A stretch of DNA of 64,000 nt from Mangrovicoccus sp. HB161399 (GTDB taxonomy: Bacteria; Pseudomonadota; Alphaproteobacteria; Rhodobacterales; Rhodobacteraceae). The DNA lies in contig NZ_JAATVU010000015.1 of the NCBI RefSeq assembly GCF_013184745.1, positions 1-64,000 on the forward strand, written 5' to 3'. Every line of letters begins with the position of its first letter. The stretch's first letter is position 1. Below, one piece after another: positions 32,573 to 41,648 of this stretch. Under the pieces are notes generated by a model that was not told where the DNA came from, made no database searches, and saw only the letters and a list, made by a program, of their open reading frames with translations. Made by a program: the position numbers and the translations under genes.

Positions 32573-33094
32573 ATGTTGCCAAATCTCGCTCTCGTGCTAG
32601 GCGGCGCGGCTTCCGGAAAGTCGAAATTTGCCGAAAGCCTGATAGATAACAGCGGGTTGCGAAAATTCTACCTGGCGACTTCACAGATTTGGGATGACGA
32701 GATGTCGCTCAAAGTGGAGGCACATCGAGAACAGAGGGGCAACGGCTGGACCACGATCGAGGCGCCGATGGCCGTCGACGAGGCGCTGCACCGCTGTCCG
32801 GCAGGGGCGGGGATCCTGCTCGACTGCGCGACGATGTGGCTGACCAATGTCATGCTGGCCGAGGCGGATGTCGAGGCGGCGGAGATGGCGCTGCTGGCCG
32901 CGCTTTCCGCGGCGCCGGGTCCGGTTGTGGTGGTCTCCAACGAGGTCGGGCAGGGCATCGTGCCCGACAACCCGCTGGCGCGGCGGTTCCGCGATGCGCA
33001 GGGACGGCTGAACCAGAAGCTGGCGGCGCAGGCGGGGCTGGTGGTCTTCGTGACGGCGGGGCTGCCGATGGCGCTGAAGGGAGTGCTGCCGTGA
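32573..33094 (+). CDS. cobU: Adenosylcobinamide kinase / GTP:cobinamide-phosphate guanylyltransferase
   Basis: 173 residues. It phosphorylates and then GMP-activates adenosylcobinamide in the nucleotide-loop step of cobalamin synthesis. The P-loop is LVLGGAASGKSKFAE. The guanylyl-accepting His region is KVEAHREQRGNGW. Other blocks are LLDCATMWLTNVML and VVSNEVGQGIVPDNPLARRF. The ATG at 32573 has GGAGGAAAAA upstream. It overlaps the next gene (phosphatase) at its stop. No cobalamin riboswitch was seen in the short divergent region shared with rpoH2. Confidence 0.95.
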   Translation: MLPNLALVLGGAASGKSKFAESLIDNSGLRKFYLATSQIWDDEMSLKVEAHREQRGNGWTTIEAPMAVDEALHRCPAGAGILLDCATMWLTNVMLAEADVEAAEMALLAALSAAPGPVVVVSNEVGQGIVPDNPLARRFRDAQGRLNQKLAAQAGLVVFVTAGLPMALKGVLP

Positions 33095-33666
33095 CCATGC
33101 TGCATTGGGTGCGCCACGGGCCGACGCATGCCAAGACGATGGTCGGCTGGACCGACCTGCCCGCCGACCTGTCCGACGCGGCGCAGGTCGCGCGGCTGTC
33201 GGCGCATCTGCCGGCGCAGGCTCGGCTGGTGTCGTCCGACCTGTCTCGGGCCGCGGCCACGGCCGATGCGCTGGCGGGGCCGGGACGGCTGCGGCTGCCG
33301 CATGACCCGGACCTGCGGGAGATCCATTTCGGCGCCTGGGAAAACCGCGCCTTCGCCGAGATAGACGCCGATGAGCCCGAGGCCATCGCCGCCTTCTGGC
33401 AGGCCCCAGGGGCGTCGTGCGCGACGGGGGGCGAGAGCTGGGACATGCTGTCGGCGCGGGTGTCGGCGGCGGCGGACCGGCTGGCCGGGCTGGGCGGCGA
33501 GGTGATCGTGGTGGCGCATTTCGGCGCGATCCTCACCCAGCTTCAGCGCGCCCGCGGGCTGCCCGCAGCCGAGATTTTCGCCCAGAAGGTGGACAACCTG
33601 TCGGTGACGCGGCTGCACTGGACCGGCGCCGGCTGGCAGGAAGGCTGCGCCAATCACTGCCCGTGA
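33091..33666 (+). CDS. Histidine phosphatase family protein, CobC-like
   Basis: 191 residues from a GTG overlapping the cobU stop (GTGA), or 189 from the ATG at 33097. The catalytic RHG is in LHWVRHGPTHAKT, the second His in VVAHFGAILTQL, and the acid in LREIHFGAWENRAF. The family dephosphorylates small metabolites. Translational coupling to cobU suggests alpha-ribazole or adenosylcobalamin 5'-phosphate as substrate. That is context inference. Confidence 0.85.
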   Translation: MTMLHWVRHGPTHAKTMVGWTDLPADLSDAAQVARLSAHLPAQARLVSSDLSRAAATADALAGPGRLRLPHDPDLREIHFGAWENRAFAEIDADEPEAIAAFWQAPGASCATGGESWDMLSARVSAAADRLAGLGGEVIVVAHFGAILTQLQRARGLPAAEIFAQKVDNLSVTRLHWTGAGWQEGCANHCP

Positions 33667-33725
33667 TGGCGAGCCGCACAAAACGCCATTTCCGCCGCGC
33701 GGACCGCGCGGCTAGGCTCTGCCGC

Positions 33726-34415
33726 ATGAGCTACGAACTGTATGTCGGACACGCGTCCTATTCGAGCTGGTCGCTGCGCGCTTGGCTCCTTCTCCACCGG
33801 TTCGGCCTGGAACACAGGCTGGCCCAAGTCGATGTCTACGAGGGCCGCAAGATGGCCGATCTCGCGCCGGTGGCCCCTGCCAGGACCGTGCCGGTCCTGG
33901 TCCTGCCGGACGGCACGGCGGTGGGCGAGAGCCTCGCCATCGCCGAGACCCTGCACGAGCGCCACCCGGACGCCGGGTTCTGGCCTGCCGATCCGGCGGC
34001 GCGGGCGGCGGCGCGCTGGGTGACCTCCGAGATGCATGCGGGCTTCGGCGCGCTGCGCGGCAACTGCCCGATGGTGGTCACCCACCGCCGCACGGATTTC
34101 GTGCCGCCCGCCGAGGTGCTGGCCGATCTGGAGCGGATCGGGGAGCTGTGGGCCTTCGCCCGGACCCGCGCGGCCGGAACGGGGCCGTGGCTGTTCGGGG
34201 AATACAGCATTGCCGACGCCTTCTATGCGCCGGTGGCGATGCGGATCGCGGGCTACGGCCTGCCGGTTGCCGGAGCGGCGCGCGGCTACGTCAATGCCCA
34301 TCTCGCGGATCCGGCCATCGCCGCCTGGCGGGAGATCGGCGCCGGCTGGCCGATGGCGGAGGAGCCGCCCTATGCGCAGGGAACGGCAAGGGAGCCCTGG
34401 CCCGCAGCGGTGTGA
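33726..34415 (+). CDS. Glutathione S-transferase family protein
   Basis: 229 residues. The N-terminal thioredoxin fold contains YSSWSLRAWLLLHRFGL (active-site Ser region), VAPARTVPVLVLPDG with the cis-Pro, and GESLAIAETLHERHP binding the glutathione gamma-Glu. The C-terminal helical domain has WLFGEYSIADAFYAPVAMRI, the usual N-capping box. The start at 33726 (MSYELYVGHAS) is chosen because the longer frame begins with unrelated basic sequence. The subclass resembles zeta/beta-like bacterial GSTs. No substrate is indicated. Confidence 0.9.
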   Translation: MSYELYVGHASYSSWSLRAWLLLHRFGLEHRLAQVDVYEGRKMADLAPVAPARTVPVLVLPDGTAVGESLAIAETLHERHPDAGFWPADPAARAAARWVTSEMHAGFGALRGNCPMVVTHRRTDFVPPAEVLADLERIGELWAFARTRAAGTGPWLFGEYSIADAFYAPVAMRIAGYGLPVAGAARGYVNAHLADPAIAAWREIGAGWPMAEEPPYAQGTAREPWPAAV

Positions 34416-34480
34416 TCCCGTGGCGGCATCGTGATCATGGTTAACCTGCCGTTAGCGCGGGGCCGTGCTAAGCTGCGGCC

Positions 34481-35053
34481 ATGCGACGGCTGCTTCTCAT
34501 CCTCTGCCTCCTCTTGCCGGCTCTTGCCGCAACGGCGGAGCCGCGCAGCTACCGGCTCGACCCCGCCGGGTCGGAGGTGCGCTTCGGCTATGCCGTCGGC
34601 GGGGTGCCGGGCGAGGGGGTGATGCCGGTCAAGTCGGCGCGGATGGCGATCGACTTCGCCAGGCTGGAGCGCTCGAAGGCCGAGGTGGTGCTGGACGTGC
34701 CGCGCATCCGTGCCTCCAGCCAGATGATCACCGACGCGCTGAAGGGCGAGAGCATGCTGCATGCCGCGGCCTATCCGGAAATCCGCTTCGTGTCGTCGAA
34801 GGTCAGCGGGTCGGTGCGCGACGGGGCGACGATCTCGGGCATGGTCACGATCCGCGGCGTCACCCGGCCGCTGGCGCTGAAGGCGCAGCTGTACCGGCCG
34901 CCCGACAGCGCCGAGGGCGATCTCAGCCGCCTGACCGTGCTGCTGACCGGCACGATCAACCGCCACGATTTCGGTGCGGACGGCTATGGCGAGCTCGTTT
35001 CCGGCCGCGTCGACCTGCGGATCCGGGCGCAGCTGGCGGAAACCGGGGGGTGA
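34481..35053 (+). CDS. YceI family periplasmic protein
   Basis: 190 residues. Signal peptide MRRLLLILCLLLPALAATAE. YceI lipocalin-like barrel features are YRLDPAGSEVRFGYAVGG, ITDALKGESMLHAAAYPEIRF, GATISGMVTIRGVTRPLAL and TGTINRHDFGADGYGELVS. The fold binds polyisoprenoids in characterised members. Here the lysate position and ligand are unknown. It is followed after 64 bases by an OsmC gene. Confidence 0.93.
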   Translation: MRRLLLILCLLLPALAATAEPRSYRLDPAGSEVRFGYAVGGVPGEGVMPVKSARMAIDFARLERSKAEVVLDVPRIRASSQMITDALKGESMLHAAAYPEIRFVSSKVSGSVRDGATISGMVTIRGVTRPLALKAQLYRPPDSAEGDLSRLTVLLTGTINRHDFGADGYGELVSGRVDLRIRAQLAETGG

Positions 35054-35117
35054 TCCCGGAACAACCTGGCCGCGGCTCCCGTTGACCGGGCGACCACAGC
35101 AAGGAAAGGAGCGTCCC

Positions 35118-35555
35118 ATGATACGCAAGCACGGATCCGCCGTCTGGCGCGGCGAGCTCAAGACCGGCACCGGCACCGTCAGCACCCAGAGCGGCGCGCT
35201 CGACAGCCAGCCCTACGGCTTCAACACCCGCTTCGAGGACAAGGCCGGCACCAATCCCGAGGAACTGGTGGGCGCGGCCCATGCCTCCTGCTTCTCGATG
35301 GCGCTGTCGATGATCCTCGGCGAGGCCGGGTTCGCCGCCGAGGAGATCAAGGCGCGCTCGACCGTCTTCCTCGACAAGGAAGAGGGCGGCTTCGCGGTGC
35401 AGAAGCTGCATCTGACCGTCGAGGCCACGGTGCCCGGCGCTTCCGAAGAGGCGTTCCTGGAGGCGGCGCGGACGGCCAAGGAAAATTGCCCGATCTCGAA
35501 GCTTATGGCGGCCGAGATCACCATGGATGCGGCGCTCGAAACATCCATGGCCTGA
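35118..35555 (+). CDS. OsmC family peroxiredoxin
   Basis: 145 residues. The two conserved cysteines are in AAHASCFSMALSMIL and ARTAKENCPISKL. The N-terminus MIRKHGSAVWRGELKTGTG and GTNPEELVGAAHA match OsmC. It reduces organic hydroperoxides in the cytoplasm using dihydrolipoyl or similar donors. AAAGGAGCG lies before ATG 35118. An OhrR-type regulator is not adjacent. The 212-base gap after it is AT-rich and carries the promoter of the next gene. Confidence 0.93.
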   Translation: MIRKHGSAVWRGELKTGTGTVSTQSGALDSQPYGFNTRFEDKAGTNPEELVGAAHASCFSMALSMILGEAGFAAEEIKARSTVFLDKEEGGFAVQKLHLTVEATVPGASEEAFLEAARTAKENCPISKLMAAEITMDAALETSMA

Positions 35556-35768
35556 GGGCGGAGCTGCGTGTGCCGGACCGGCATGCGCAGCCCGGAACAT
35601 GCCGGCAGCGGCGTGCAAGTCCTTCATTCGGCGCGGCTTAAGGCACGCAAAAATTGAATAACATGATAAGTAACGCTCGACAGCAGATCTCCTCCCTTGT
35701 ATCCGTGGTGGGGTAACGTGCGGAACCATTTTTTCGAATTCCGCCGTTCTGGAGGAGATAGATAAAAT

Positions 35769-36260
35769 ATGAGAAAACTCTTATGTGCCGCGGCGATGGT
35801 CGCGGCGCCTGCCTTTGCGCATTCTTCCACTCTGCTGAACGGCGTCGAGGTTACCGAGGCGTTCGTGCTGTCCGCGCCGGACGACACGGCCTCGTTTTCC
35901 TATGAGACCGGAGGGCAGAGCTTCAAGCTTTCGGGCATCTCCGTCGCGGGCACCGATGCCCATGACGGCGACTCCCTGTCGCTGGTCCTCTATGGCCTCG
36001 ACTCTGCATCGACTCCGTTTTCCACGGTGATCGACCTGTCGCCCGACAGCCCATCGGCTGCCCTCGCATATTCGTCGATCGCGGATTTCGTGATTTCCAG
36101 CGATTTCACCGTGGAATTCTCGATGACGGGCGCGCCCGCCAATGCCGGCATCACCTTCAGCTTCACGCCGCAGGCGGTTCCTGTGCCAATGGCCGGCGCA
36201 TTGCTCGGCACCGCGCTGCTGGGCGGCGGCGCCTTTGCCGTCCGCCGGAAGGCATCCTGA
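35769..36260 (+). CDS. VPLPA-CTERM-type secreted protein 1
   Basis: 163 residues. Signal peptide MRKLLCAAAMVAAPAFA. A Ser/Thr/Asp-rich body is predicted to be beta-rich with no Cys. The C-terminal sorting tail PVPMAGALLGTALLGGG ends in RRKAS. The tail is the PEP-CTERM-like tripartite signal (VPxP motif, one membrane helix, basic end) used by exosortases of the VPLPA class. The motif here is VPVPMAG, slightly off consensus. It is probably a surface or extracellular matrix protein. GGAGGA lies 12 bases before the ATG, a long spacing. Upstream DNA (35640-35768) is markedly AT-rich. Confidence 0.82.
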   Translation: MRKLLCAAAMVAAPAFAHSSTLLNGVEVTEAFVLSAPDDTASFSYETGGQSFKLSGISVAGTDAHDGDSLSLVLYGLDSASTPFSTVIDLSPDSPSAALAYSSIADFVISSDFTVEFSMTGAPANAGITFSFTPQAVPVPMAGALLGTALLGGGAFAVRRKAS

Positions 36261-36267
36261 CCGGCGG

Positions 36268-36298
36268 CGCCGCGCGTCCCGGATTGCGGCGCGCGGCG
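36268..36298 (+). terminator. GC hairpin after VPLPA-CTERM gene 1
   Basis: CGCCGCGCG (36268-36276) and CGCGCGGCG (36290-36298) are perfect complements with a 13-base loop, starting eight bases after the stop. No T-run follows, so termination would be weak or Rho-assisted. Confidence 0.45.
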
Positions 36299-36541
36299 AA
36301 TCGTGCTCGCGCGCTGCGTTTTCCCCTTTCGGTCCGGACTGCGGCATGATAGCGGCAAGCTCCTGCAATTGCTCCATAGAAACGTGAACATCGCATTGAC
36401 TCGTCGGTCTGTGCGCATGGATGCCGTGCATCGCACTTCCGGTTGCGGCGAGCGTGCGCAGATGGTCTTCTACCGAAGATTGTTTCTGGTGTTAAAAATG
36501 AAGATATTGAGAATTTTCCCTCGATATTTCAGGTTCTGACC

Positions 36542-36560
36542 CTATACCGGCCCTATAGGA
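36542..36560. promoter_or_regulatory. Dyad CCTATA-N7-TATAGG before VPLPA-CTERM gene 2
   Basis: A 6-bp inverted repeat with a seven-base spacer lies 60 bases before the start of the second VPLPA-CTERM gene, at the end of a 359-base intergenic region (36261-36619). The region has no convincing gene and is AT-rich from 36470 to 36540. It could be an operator. No regulator gene is nearby. Confidence 0.3.
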
Positions 36561-36619
36561 TGGTTAACGCGAGCGGTGGCAATTCCGCGCCCTCCGCCCA
36601 TCGAAGGAACGGACGCGAA

Positions 36620-37129
36620 ATGTATAGATATGTAATTCCGGCGGCTGTCGCTGCCATGCCTTTTGCTGCCTCGGCAGCGACCTACAATGTCGACCTGGAT
36701 ACTCTGACGTCGCCCTTCTACGTCGCCGAGACGCTGGAAGCCGGCGTTGACGAGGTCGATACCTACAACTTCACCTCCGCAACGGCCTATGACATCTCGT
36801 CGGTCGTCTCCCTCGGCATCGGCAACAGCGCGGGCGCGGATGTCACCGCGATGACCCTGACGATCGACGGCGTCGATTACGCCTACACCCTGATCGGGAG
36901 CGTCGGCGGCCTGACCTATGCAGCTGCCGAAGGCGTGCCGCTGAGCAACATCACCTCCTTCTCGATCACGATCGACTCCACCGGCGAGCAGCAGGACGTG
37001 GGCTACAACCTCCGCGTCGTCTACGAACCCTCCGCGGTTCCGCTGCCCGCTGCCGGCGGCATGCTCGGCCTTGCCCTGCTGGGCGGCGCGGCCGTCCTGC
37101 GCGGCCGCCGCAAGTCGGACGAAGCCTGA
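36620..37129 (+). CDS. VPLPA-CTERM-type secreted protein 2
   Basis: 169 residues. Signal peptide MYRYVIPAAVAAMPFAASA. An acidic, Thr/Ser-rich beta-type body (YNVDLDTLTSPFYVAETLEA, VTAMTLTIDGVDYAYTLIG) precedes the consensus sorting tail VPLPAAGGMLGLALLGG with terminal RGRRKSDEA. It lies 359 bases after the first VPLPA-CTERM gene. The body sequences are not obviously alike, so the two are probably partners rather than a fresh duplication. It is predicted to be exported and cleaved by an exosortase encoded elsewhere. A strong hairpin follows. Confidence 0.85.
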   Translation: MYRYVIPAAVAAMPFAASAATYNVDLDTLTSPFYVAETLEAGVDEVDTYNFTSATAYDISSVVSLGIGNSAGADVTAMTLTIDGVDYAYTLIGSVGGLTYAAAEGVPLSNITSFSITIDSTGEQQDVGYNLRVVYEPSAVPLPAAGGMLGLALLGGAAVLRGRRKSDEA

Positions 37130-37155
37130 TCGCACGCAATCCGCGCTGTGTTGCA

Positions 37156-37182
37156 GGGGCACGGGTCAATCCCGTGCCCCTT
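37156..37182 (+). terminator. Strong hairpin terminator after VPLPA-CTERM gene 2
   Basis: GGGGCACGGG-TCAAT-CCCGTGCCCC is a perfect 10-bp stem with a five-base loop followed only by TT. It lies 27 bases after the stop codon. Confidence 0.75.
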
Positions 37183-37327
37183 GGCGTGCGCGGGGCAGGG
37201 GGCGGACGGCGTGCGGCGACGGGAAAAACCCCGCGCCGGGGGGCTTTGGCGGCTGCAGGCCACGCAGCGCTAGAACTCGTCCTCCCCTTGGGCTAAAGGG
37301 GCCGGGACGAGACAAAGGCACCCCCCA

Positions 37328-39043
37328 ATGGCACGCATCCTGATCACTTCCGCGCTTCCCTACATCAACGGCATCAAGCATCTCGGCACGCTGATCGGGT
37401 CGCAGCTTCCGGCGGATCTCTATGCCCGCTACAACCGGGCGAAGGGCAACGAGGTCCTGTTCCTCTGCGCGACCGACGAGCATGGCACCCCGGCCGAGCT
37501 GGCCGCGGCCAAAGCCGGGAAACCCGTCGCCGAATACTGCACCGAGATGCATGCCACGCAGTCGAAGCTGGCCGAGGGGTTCCGCCTCAGCTTCGACCAT
37601 TACGGCCGCTCCTCCTCGAAGCAGAACCGCGAGCTGACCCAGGATTTCGCCGCCGCGCTGGCCGAGAACGGCTTCATCGACGAAGTCTCCGAGAAGATGG
37701 TCTACTCGAATGCCGACAGCCGCTTCCTGCCCGACCGCTACATCGAGGGGACCTGCCCGAACTGCGGCTACGACAAGGCCCGCGGCGACCAGTGCGAGAA
37801 CTGCACCAAGCAGCTGGACCCGACCGACCTGATCAATCCGCGTTCGGCGATCTCCGGCTCCACCGACCTCGAAGTCCGCGAGACCAAGCACCTCTATCTG
37901 AAGCAATCCGCGCTGAAGGACGATCTGGATGCCTGGATCGATTCCAAGGCCGACTGGCCGATCCTGACCACGTCGATTGCCAAGAAATGGCTGCATGACG
38001 GCGACGGCCTGCAGGACCGCGGCATCACCCGCGACCTCGACTGGGGCGTGCCGGTGCAGAAGGGCCGCGAGCCCTGGCCGGGGATGGAGGGCAAGGTCTT
38101 CTATGTCTGGTTCGACGCGCCGATCGAATACATCGGCTGCGCCGCCGAATGGGCCGAGGCCAAGGGGCTGGGCGACGAGGCCTGGCAGCGCTGGTGGCGC
38201 ACCGACAAGGGCGCGGAGGATGTCCGCTACGTCCAGTTCATGGGCAAGGACAACGTGCCCTTCCACACGCTCAGCTTCCCGGCGACGATCATGGGCTCGC
38301 GCGAGCCCTGGAAGCTCGTCGACTACATCAAGTCCTTCAACTACCTGAACTATGACGGCGGGCAGTTCTCGACCTCGCAGGGCCGGGGCGTGTTCATGGA
38401 TGCGGCGCTGGAGATCCTGCCGTCGGACTACTGGCGCTGGTGGCTGCTGAGCCACGCACCGGAAAGCTCCGACAGCGAGTTCACCTGGGAGAACTTCCAG
38501 GCCGGCGTGAACAAGGACCTTGCCGACGTGCTGGGCAACTTCGTCAGCCGCGTGACCAAGTTCTGCCGCTCGAAATTCGGCGAAGTGGTGCCCGACGGCG
38601 GGGCATGGGGCGAGGCCGAGGAGGCCGTGCTGAATGACATCGAGGCGCGGGTGAAGACCTACGAGGCCCTGATGGAGGCGATGGAGGTCCGCAAGGCGTC
38701 GCAGGAACTGCGCGCCATCTGGGTGGCGGGCAACGAATACCTGCAGGCCGCCGCGCCCTGGTCGGTGTTCAAGACCGACCCCGAGGCCGCCGCCGCGCAG
38801 GTCCGCTTCGCGCTGAACCTCGCCGTGATCTATGCCGGGCTCAGCTCGCCCTTCATCCCGGACGCGGCGGAGAAGCTGCGCGAGACCTTCGCGCTGCAGG
38901 TCATCGACTGGCCGGAGGATATCCGCGCGGCCATGGCCGAAACGCTGAAGCCGGGCCATGCCTTCGCCGTGCCGGACGTGCTTTTCGCCAAGATTACCGA
39001 CGACCAGCGCGACGAGTGGCAGGCGCGCTTCGCCGGGCAGTGA
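37328..39043 (+). CDS. metG: Methionyl-tRNA synthetase
   Basis: 571 residues. It charges tRNA-Met. The class I HIGH-type element is in [20 protein letters not shown]. Zinc-binding cysteines are in [17 protein letters not shown]. The tRNA/Met site block is [14 protein letters not shown], and the KMSKS equivalent is [10 protein letters not shown]. The C-terminal anticodon-binding helical domain is present, but the dimerisation tRBD domain of longer MetG proteins is absent. It starts eight bases from an unusual CACCCCCC run, with no clear Shine-Dalgarno. Nevertheless the N-terminus [15 protein letters not shown] is the family standard. Confidence 0.97.
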   Translation: MARILITSALPYINGIKHLGTLIGSQLPADLYARYNRAKGNEVLFLCATDEHGTPAELAAAKAGKPVAEYCTEMHATQSKLAEGFRLSFDHYGRSSSKQNRELTQDFAAALAENGFIDEVSEKMVYSNADSRFLPDRYIEGTCPNCGYDKARGDQCENCTKQLDPTDLINPRSAISGSTDLEVRETKHLYLKQSALKDDLDAWIDSKADWPILTTSIAKKWLHDGDGLQDRGITRDLDWGVPVQKGREPWPGMEGKVFYVWFDAPIEYIGCAAEWAEAKGLGDEAWQRWWRTDKGAEDVRYVQFMGKDNVPFHTLSFPATIMGSREPWKLVDYIKSFNYLNYDGGQFSTSQGRGVFMDAALEILPSDYWRWWLLSHAPESSDSEFTWENFQAGVNKDLADVLGNFVSRVTKFCRSKFGEVVPDGGAWGEAEEAVLNDIEARVKTYEALMEAMEVRKASQELRAIWVAGNEYLQAAAPWSVFKTDPEAAAAQVRFALNLAVIYAGLSSPFIPDAAEKLRETFALQVIDWPEDIRAAMAETLKPGHAFAVPDVLFAKITDDQRDEWQARFAGQ

Positions 39044-39176
39044 GCCCGGCTGCCCGGTAAACGGGCAGTGGCCGCGCCGCGGCACGTCTGCGGCGACAAA
39101 CCGTTTGTCCCCCATTCGGCGGATGCCTAATGCTGCGGGCGGGGCTGTCGGCCCCGCCGGAAGCGAGGAAGACCGA

Positions 39177-40604
39177 ATGACCGAGATGGCGAAGCGCTAC
39201 GAACGCAACATGGGCGGCTACGGGGCCAATCCGCCCGATGCAGCATGGCCGGGCGGCGCCCGGATCGCGGTCAACTTCGTCGTCAACTACGAAGAGGGCG
39301 GCGAGAACTGCCTGCTCCACGGCGACACCTATTCCGAGGCCTTCCTCTCCGAGATCGTCGGCGCGGCCAACTGGCCGGGGCAGCGGCATTGGAACATGGA
39401 GTCGATCTACGAATACGGCGCGCGCGCCGGGTTCTGGCGGCTGCACCGCATTTTCACCCGCAGCAACGTGCCGGTCACGGTCTACGGCGTCGCCTCGGCG
39501 CTGGCGCGCAGCCCCGCCCAGGTCATGGCGATGCAGGAGGCCGGATGGGAAATGGCCAGCCACGGCCTTAAGTGGATCGAGTTCAAGGACATGCCCGCGG
39601 AGGAGGAGGAGGCCCAGATGATGGAGGCGATCCGCCTCCATGCCGAGGTCACCGGCGAGCGCCCGCGCGGCTGGTACACCGGGCGCGCCTCGATGAACTC
39701 GGTGCCGCTGGCCGCGCTGGAAGGCGGCTTCGACTACATCGCCGACACCTATGACGACGACCTGCCCTACTGGAAGCGCTTCGGCGGCCGCGAGCAGCTG
39801 ATCATCCCCTACACGCTGGATGCCAACGACATGCGCTTCGCCTCGGCGCAGGGCTTCAACACCGGCGAGCATTTCTTCACCTACCTGAAGGACACGTTCG
39901 ACGGGCTCTATGCCGAGGGCGTGGCGGGCAGGCCGAAGATGATGACCGTCGGCCTGCATTGCCGCCTGGCCGGACGGCCGGGCCGGGCAGAGGCGGTGCG
40001 GAAGTTCCTCGACTACGTCCTGAGCCGCGACCAGGTCTGGATCGCCACCCGGGCCGAGATCGCCGCGCATTGGGCGCAGGAGCATCCGCCGGCGGAGACC
40101 TTCCGCCCGACCGAGCTGGCGAAGGACGCCTTCGTCGCGAAGTTCGGCAGCATCTACGAGCATTCGCCCTGGATTGCCGAACGCGCCTGGGGGCTGGAAA
40201 TGGGCCCGGCCTACGACTCGCTGGCGGGCATGCACATGGCGCTGGCCCGCGCCTTCCGGTCGGCCAGCGGCGAGGAGCGCATGGGCGTCCTGGCGGCGCA
40301 TCCGGATCTTGCGGGAAAGCTGGCCGCGGCCAAGCGGCTGACCGCCGAGTCGGCCGCCGAGCAGGCCTCGGCCGGGCTCGACGCGCTGACCGATGCGGAG
40401 CGGGCGGAGTTCGAACGGCTCAACGGGGCCTACACGGCGAAATTCGGCTTCCCCTTCATCATTGCAGTGCGCGACAACACCAAAGGGACCATTCTGGAGG
40501 CATTCAACAGAAGGTTGTCCCACGATGCGGAAAGCGAATTTGCCGAGGCTTGCAGGCAGGTCGAACGCATCGCATATCTTCGCCTGTCCGAATTCCTCTC
40601 GTAA
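39177..40604 (+). CDS. puuE: Fused allantoinase (PuuE type) and OHCU decarboxylase (UraD)
   Basis: 475 residues in two domains. Residues 1-305 are a cofactor-light allantoinase of the polysaccharide-deacetylase superfamily (WPGGARIAVNFVVNYEEGGE, SIYEYGARAGFWRLHRIF, EMASHGLKWIEF, GWYTGRASMNSVPLAALEG, MTVGLHCRLAGRPGR). Residues 315-475 are 2-oxo-4-hydroxy-4-carboxy-5-ureidoimidazoline decarboxylase (FVAKFGSIYEHSPWIAERAW, LAAHPDLAGKLA, NGAYTAKFGFPFIIAV). One polypeptide therefore makes S-allantoin from OHCU and then opens it to allantoate. It is first in the puuE-uraD/alc/allA cluster. Confidence 0.94.
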   Translation: MTEMAKRYERNMGGYGANPPDAAWPGGARIAVNFVVNYEEGGENCLLHGDTYSEAFLSEIVGAANWPGQRHWNMESIYEYGARAGFWRLHRIFTRSNVPVTVYGVASALARSPAQVMAMQEAGWEMASHGLKWIEFKDMPAEEEEAQMMEAIRLHAEVTGERPRGWYTGRASMNSVPLAALEGGFDYIADTYDDDLPYWKRFGGREQLIIPYTLDANDMRFASAQGFNTGEHFFTYLKDTFDGLYAEGVAGRPKMMTVGLHCRLAGRPGRAEAVRKFLDYVLSRDQVWIATRAEIAAHWAQEHPPAETFRPTELAKDAFVAKFGSIYEHSPWIAERAWGLEMGPAYDSLAGMHMALARAFRSASGEERMGVLAAHPDLAGKLAAAKRLTAESAAEQASAGLDALTDAERAEFERLNGAYTAKFGFPFIIAVRDNTKGTILEAFNRRLSHDAESEFAEACRQVERIAYLRLSEFLS

Positions 40605-40625
40605 TCCAGAAAGATCAGACGCTAG

Positions 40626-41648
40626 ATGCCGTCGATAGAAAACCTCAACCCGGACATGCCGCTTTTCGCGCGCACCGGGATCAACCTGGCTTCGGCGGGC
40701 CTCGGGGCCCGCGCTGTCAGCAGCTCCAACGAATTCTTCGCCCCGCTCGAGCGCATGCTCGCGGATGCGCCTGCGATCTTCATCCCCGACAAGTTCGATG
40801 ACCACGGCAAGTGGATGGACGGCTGGGAGACCCAGCGGCGCCGCGACGGCGGGCATGACTGGGGCATCATCAAGCTCGCGGCGCCCGGCCGGGTGCTGGG
40901 CTTCGACGTCGATACCTCGCATTTCACCGGCAACTATGCTCCGGCCTGCCGGATCGAGGCGGCCTGGCTGCCCGCGGGCAAGGAGCCGGACGAGGAGACC
41001 TCCTGGGTCACCATCCTCAACCACAAGGCGCTCGGCGCCAGCGCGCACCACTACTTCCCGTGCAAGAGCTACGAGCTCTGGACCCACCTGCGGCTGCACA
41101 TCTATCCCGATGGCGGCGTGGCGCGGCTGCGCGTCTTTGGCGTGCCGGAGCTGGACCCGACCGGCGACGGCCAGGAGATCGACCTGGTCGCGGCGCTGAA
41201 CGGCGGCCGCGTGCTGGGCTTCTCGGATGCGCATTACGGCGACGTCAACCGCCTGCTGGCACCGGGGCGCGGCCTCAACATGGGCGACGGCTGGGAAACC
41301 CGGCGGCGGCGCGAGCCGGGCTACGACTGGATGGTCATCGCCCTCGGCGCGCGCGGCCACATCCACAAGGCGCTGGTCGACACCTGCCATTTCAAGGGCA
41401 ACTTCCCCGACCGCTGCTCGATCCAGGCAGCCGATCTGGGTGCCTTCGGCGACGGGCTGACCGACGCGCTGATCACCGACTCGATGTTCTGGAAGGAACT
41501 GCTGCCGCCGCAGCGGCTGTCGGCGGACGCGATCCACACCTACGCCGACGAGCTGGAAGCCGATTTCGGCGCGGTGACGCATGTGCGCTTCAACATCTTC
41601 CCGGATGGCGGGGTGAGCCGGCTGCGGCTCTTCGGCCGTCCGGCATGA
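40626..41648 (+). CDS. alc: Allantoicase
   Basis: 340 residues. It hydrolyses allantoate to ureidoglycolate and urea. Two tandem allantoicase repeats of about 150 residues are visible, each with the pattern WxTRRRR-G-DW and D-T-HF-GN: GWETQRRRDGGHDWGIIKL / DTSHFTGNYAPACRI, then GWETRRRREPGYDWMVIAL / DTCHFKGNFPDRCSI. It follows the fused puuE-uraD by 21 bases and shares four bases (ATGA) with allA. Confidence 0.95.
   Translation: MPSIENLNPDMPLFARTGINLASAGLGARAVSSSNEFFAPLERMLADAPAIFIPDKFDDHGKWMDGWETQRRRDGGHDWGIIKLAAPGRVLGFDVDTSHFTGNYAPACRIEAAWLPAGKEPDEETSWVTILNHKALGASAHHYFPCKSYELWTHLRLHIYPDGGVARLRVFGVPELDPTGDGQEIDLVAALNGGRVLGFSDAHYGDVNRLLAPGRGLNMGDGWETRRRREPGYDWMVIALGARGHIHKALVDTCHFKGNFPDRCSIQAADLGAFGDGLTDALITDSMFWKELLPPQRLSADAIHTYADELEADFGAVTHVRFNIFPDGGVSRLRLFGRPA

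Noticed and set aside
35636-35665. Possible sigma-54 promoter upstream of VPLPA-CTERM gene 1
   Set aside because: GGCACG and TTGAAT are present, but the GG-to-GC spacing required for sigma-54 is not met.
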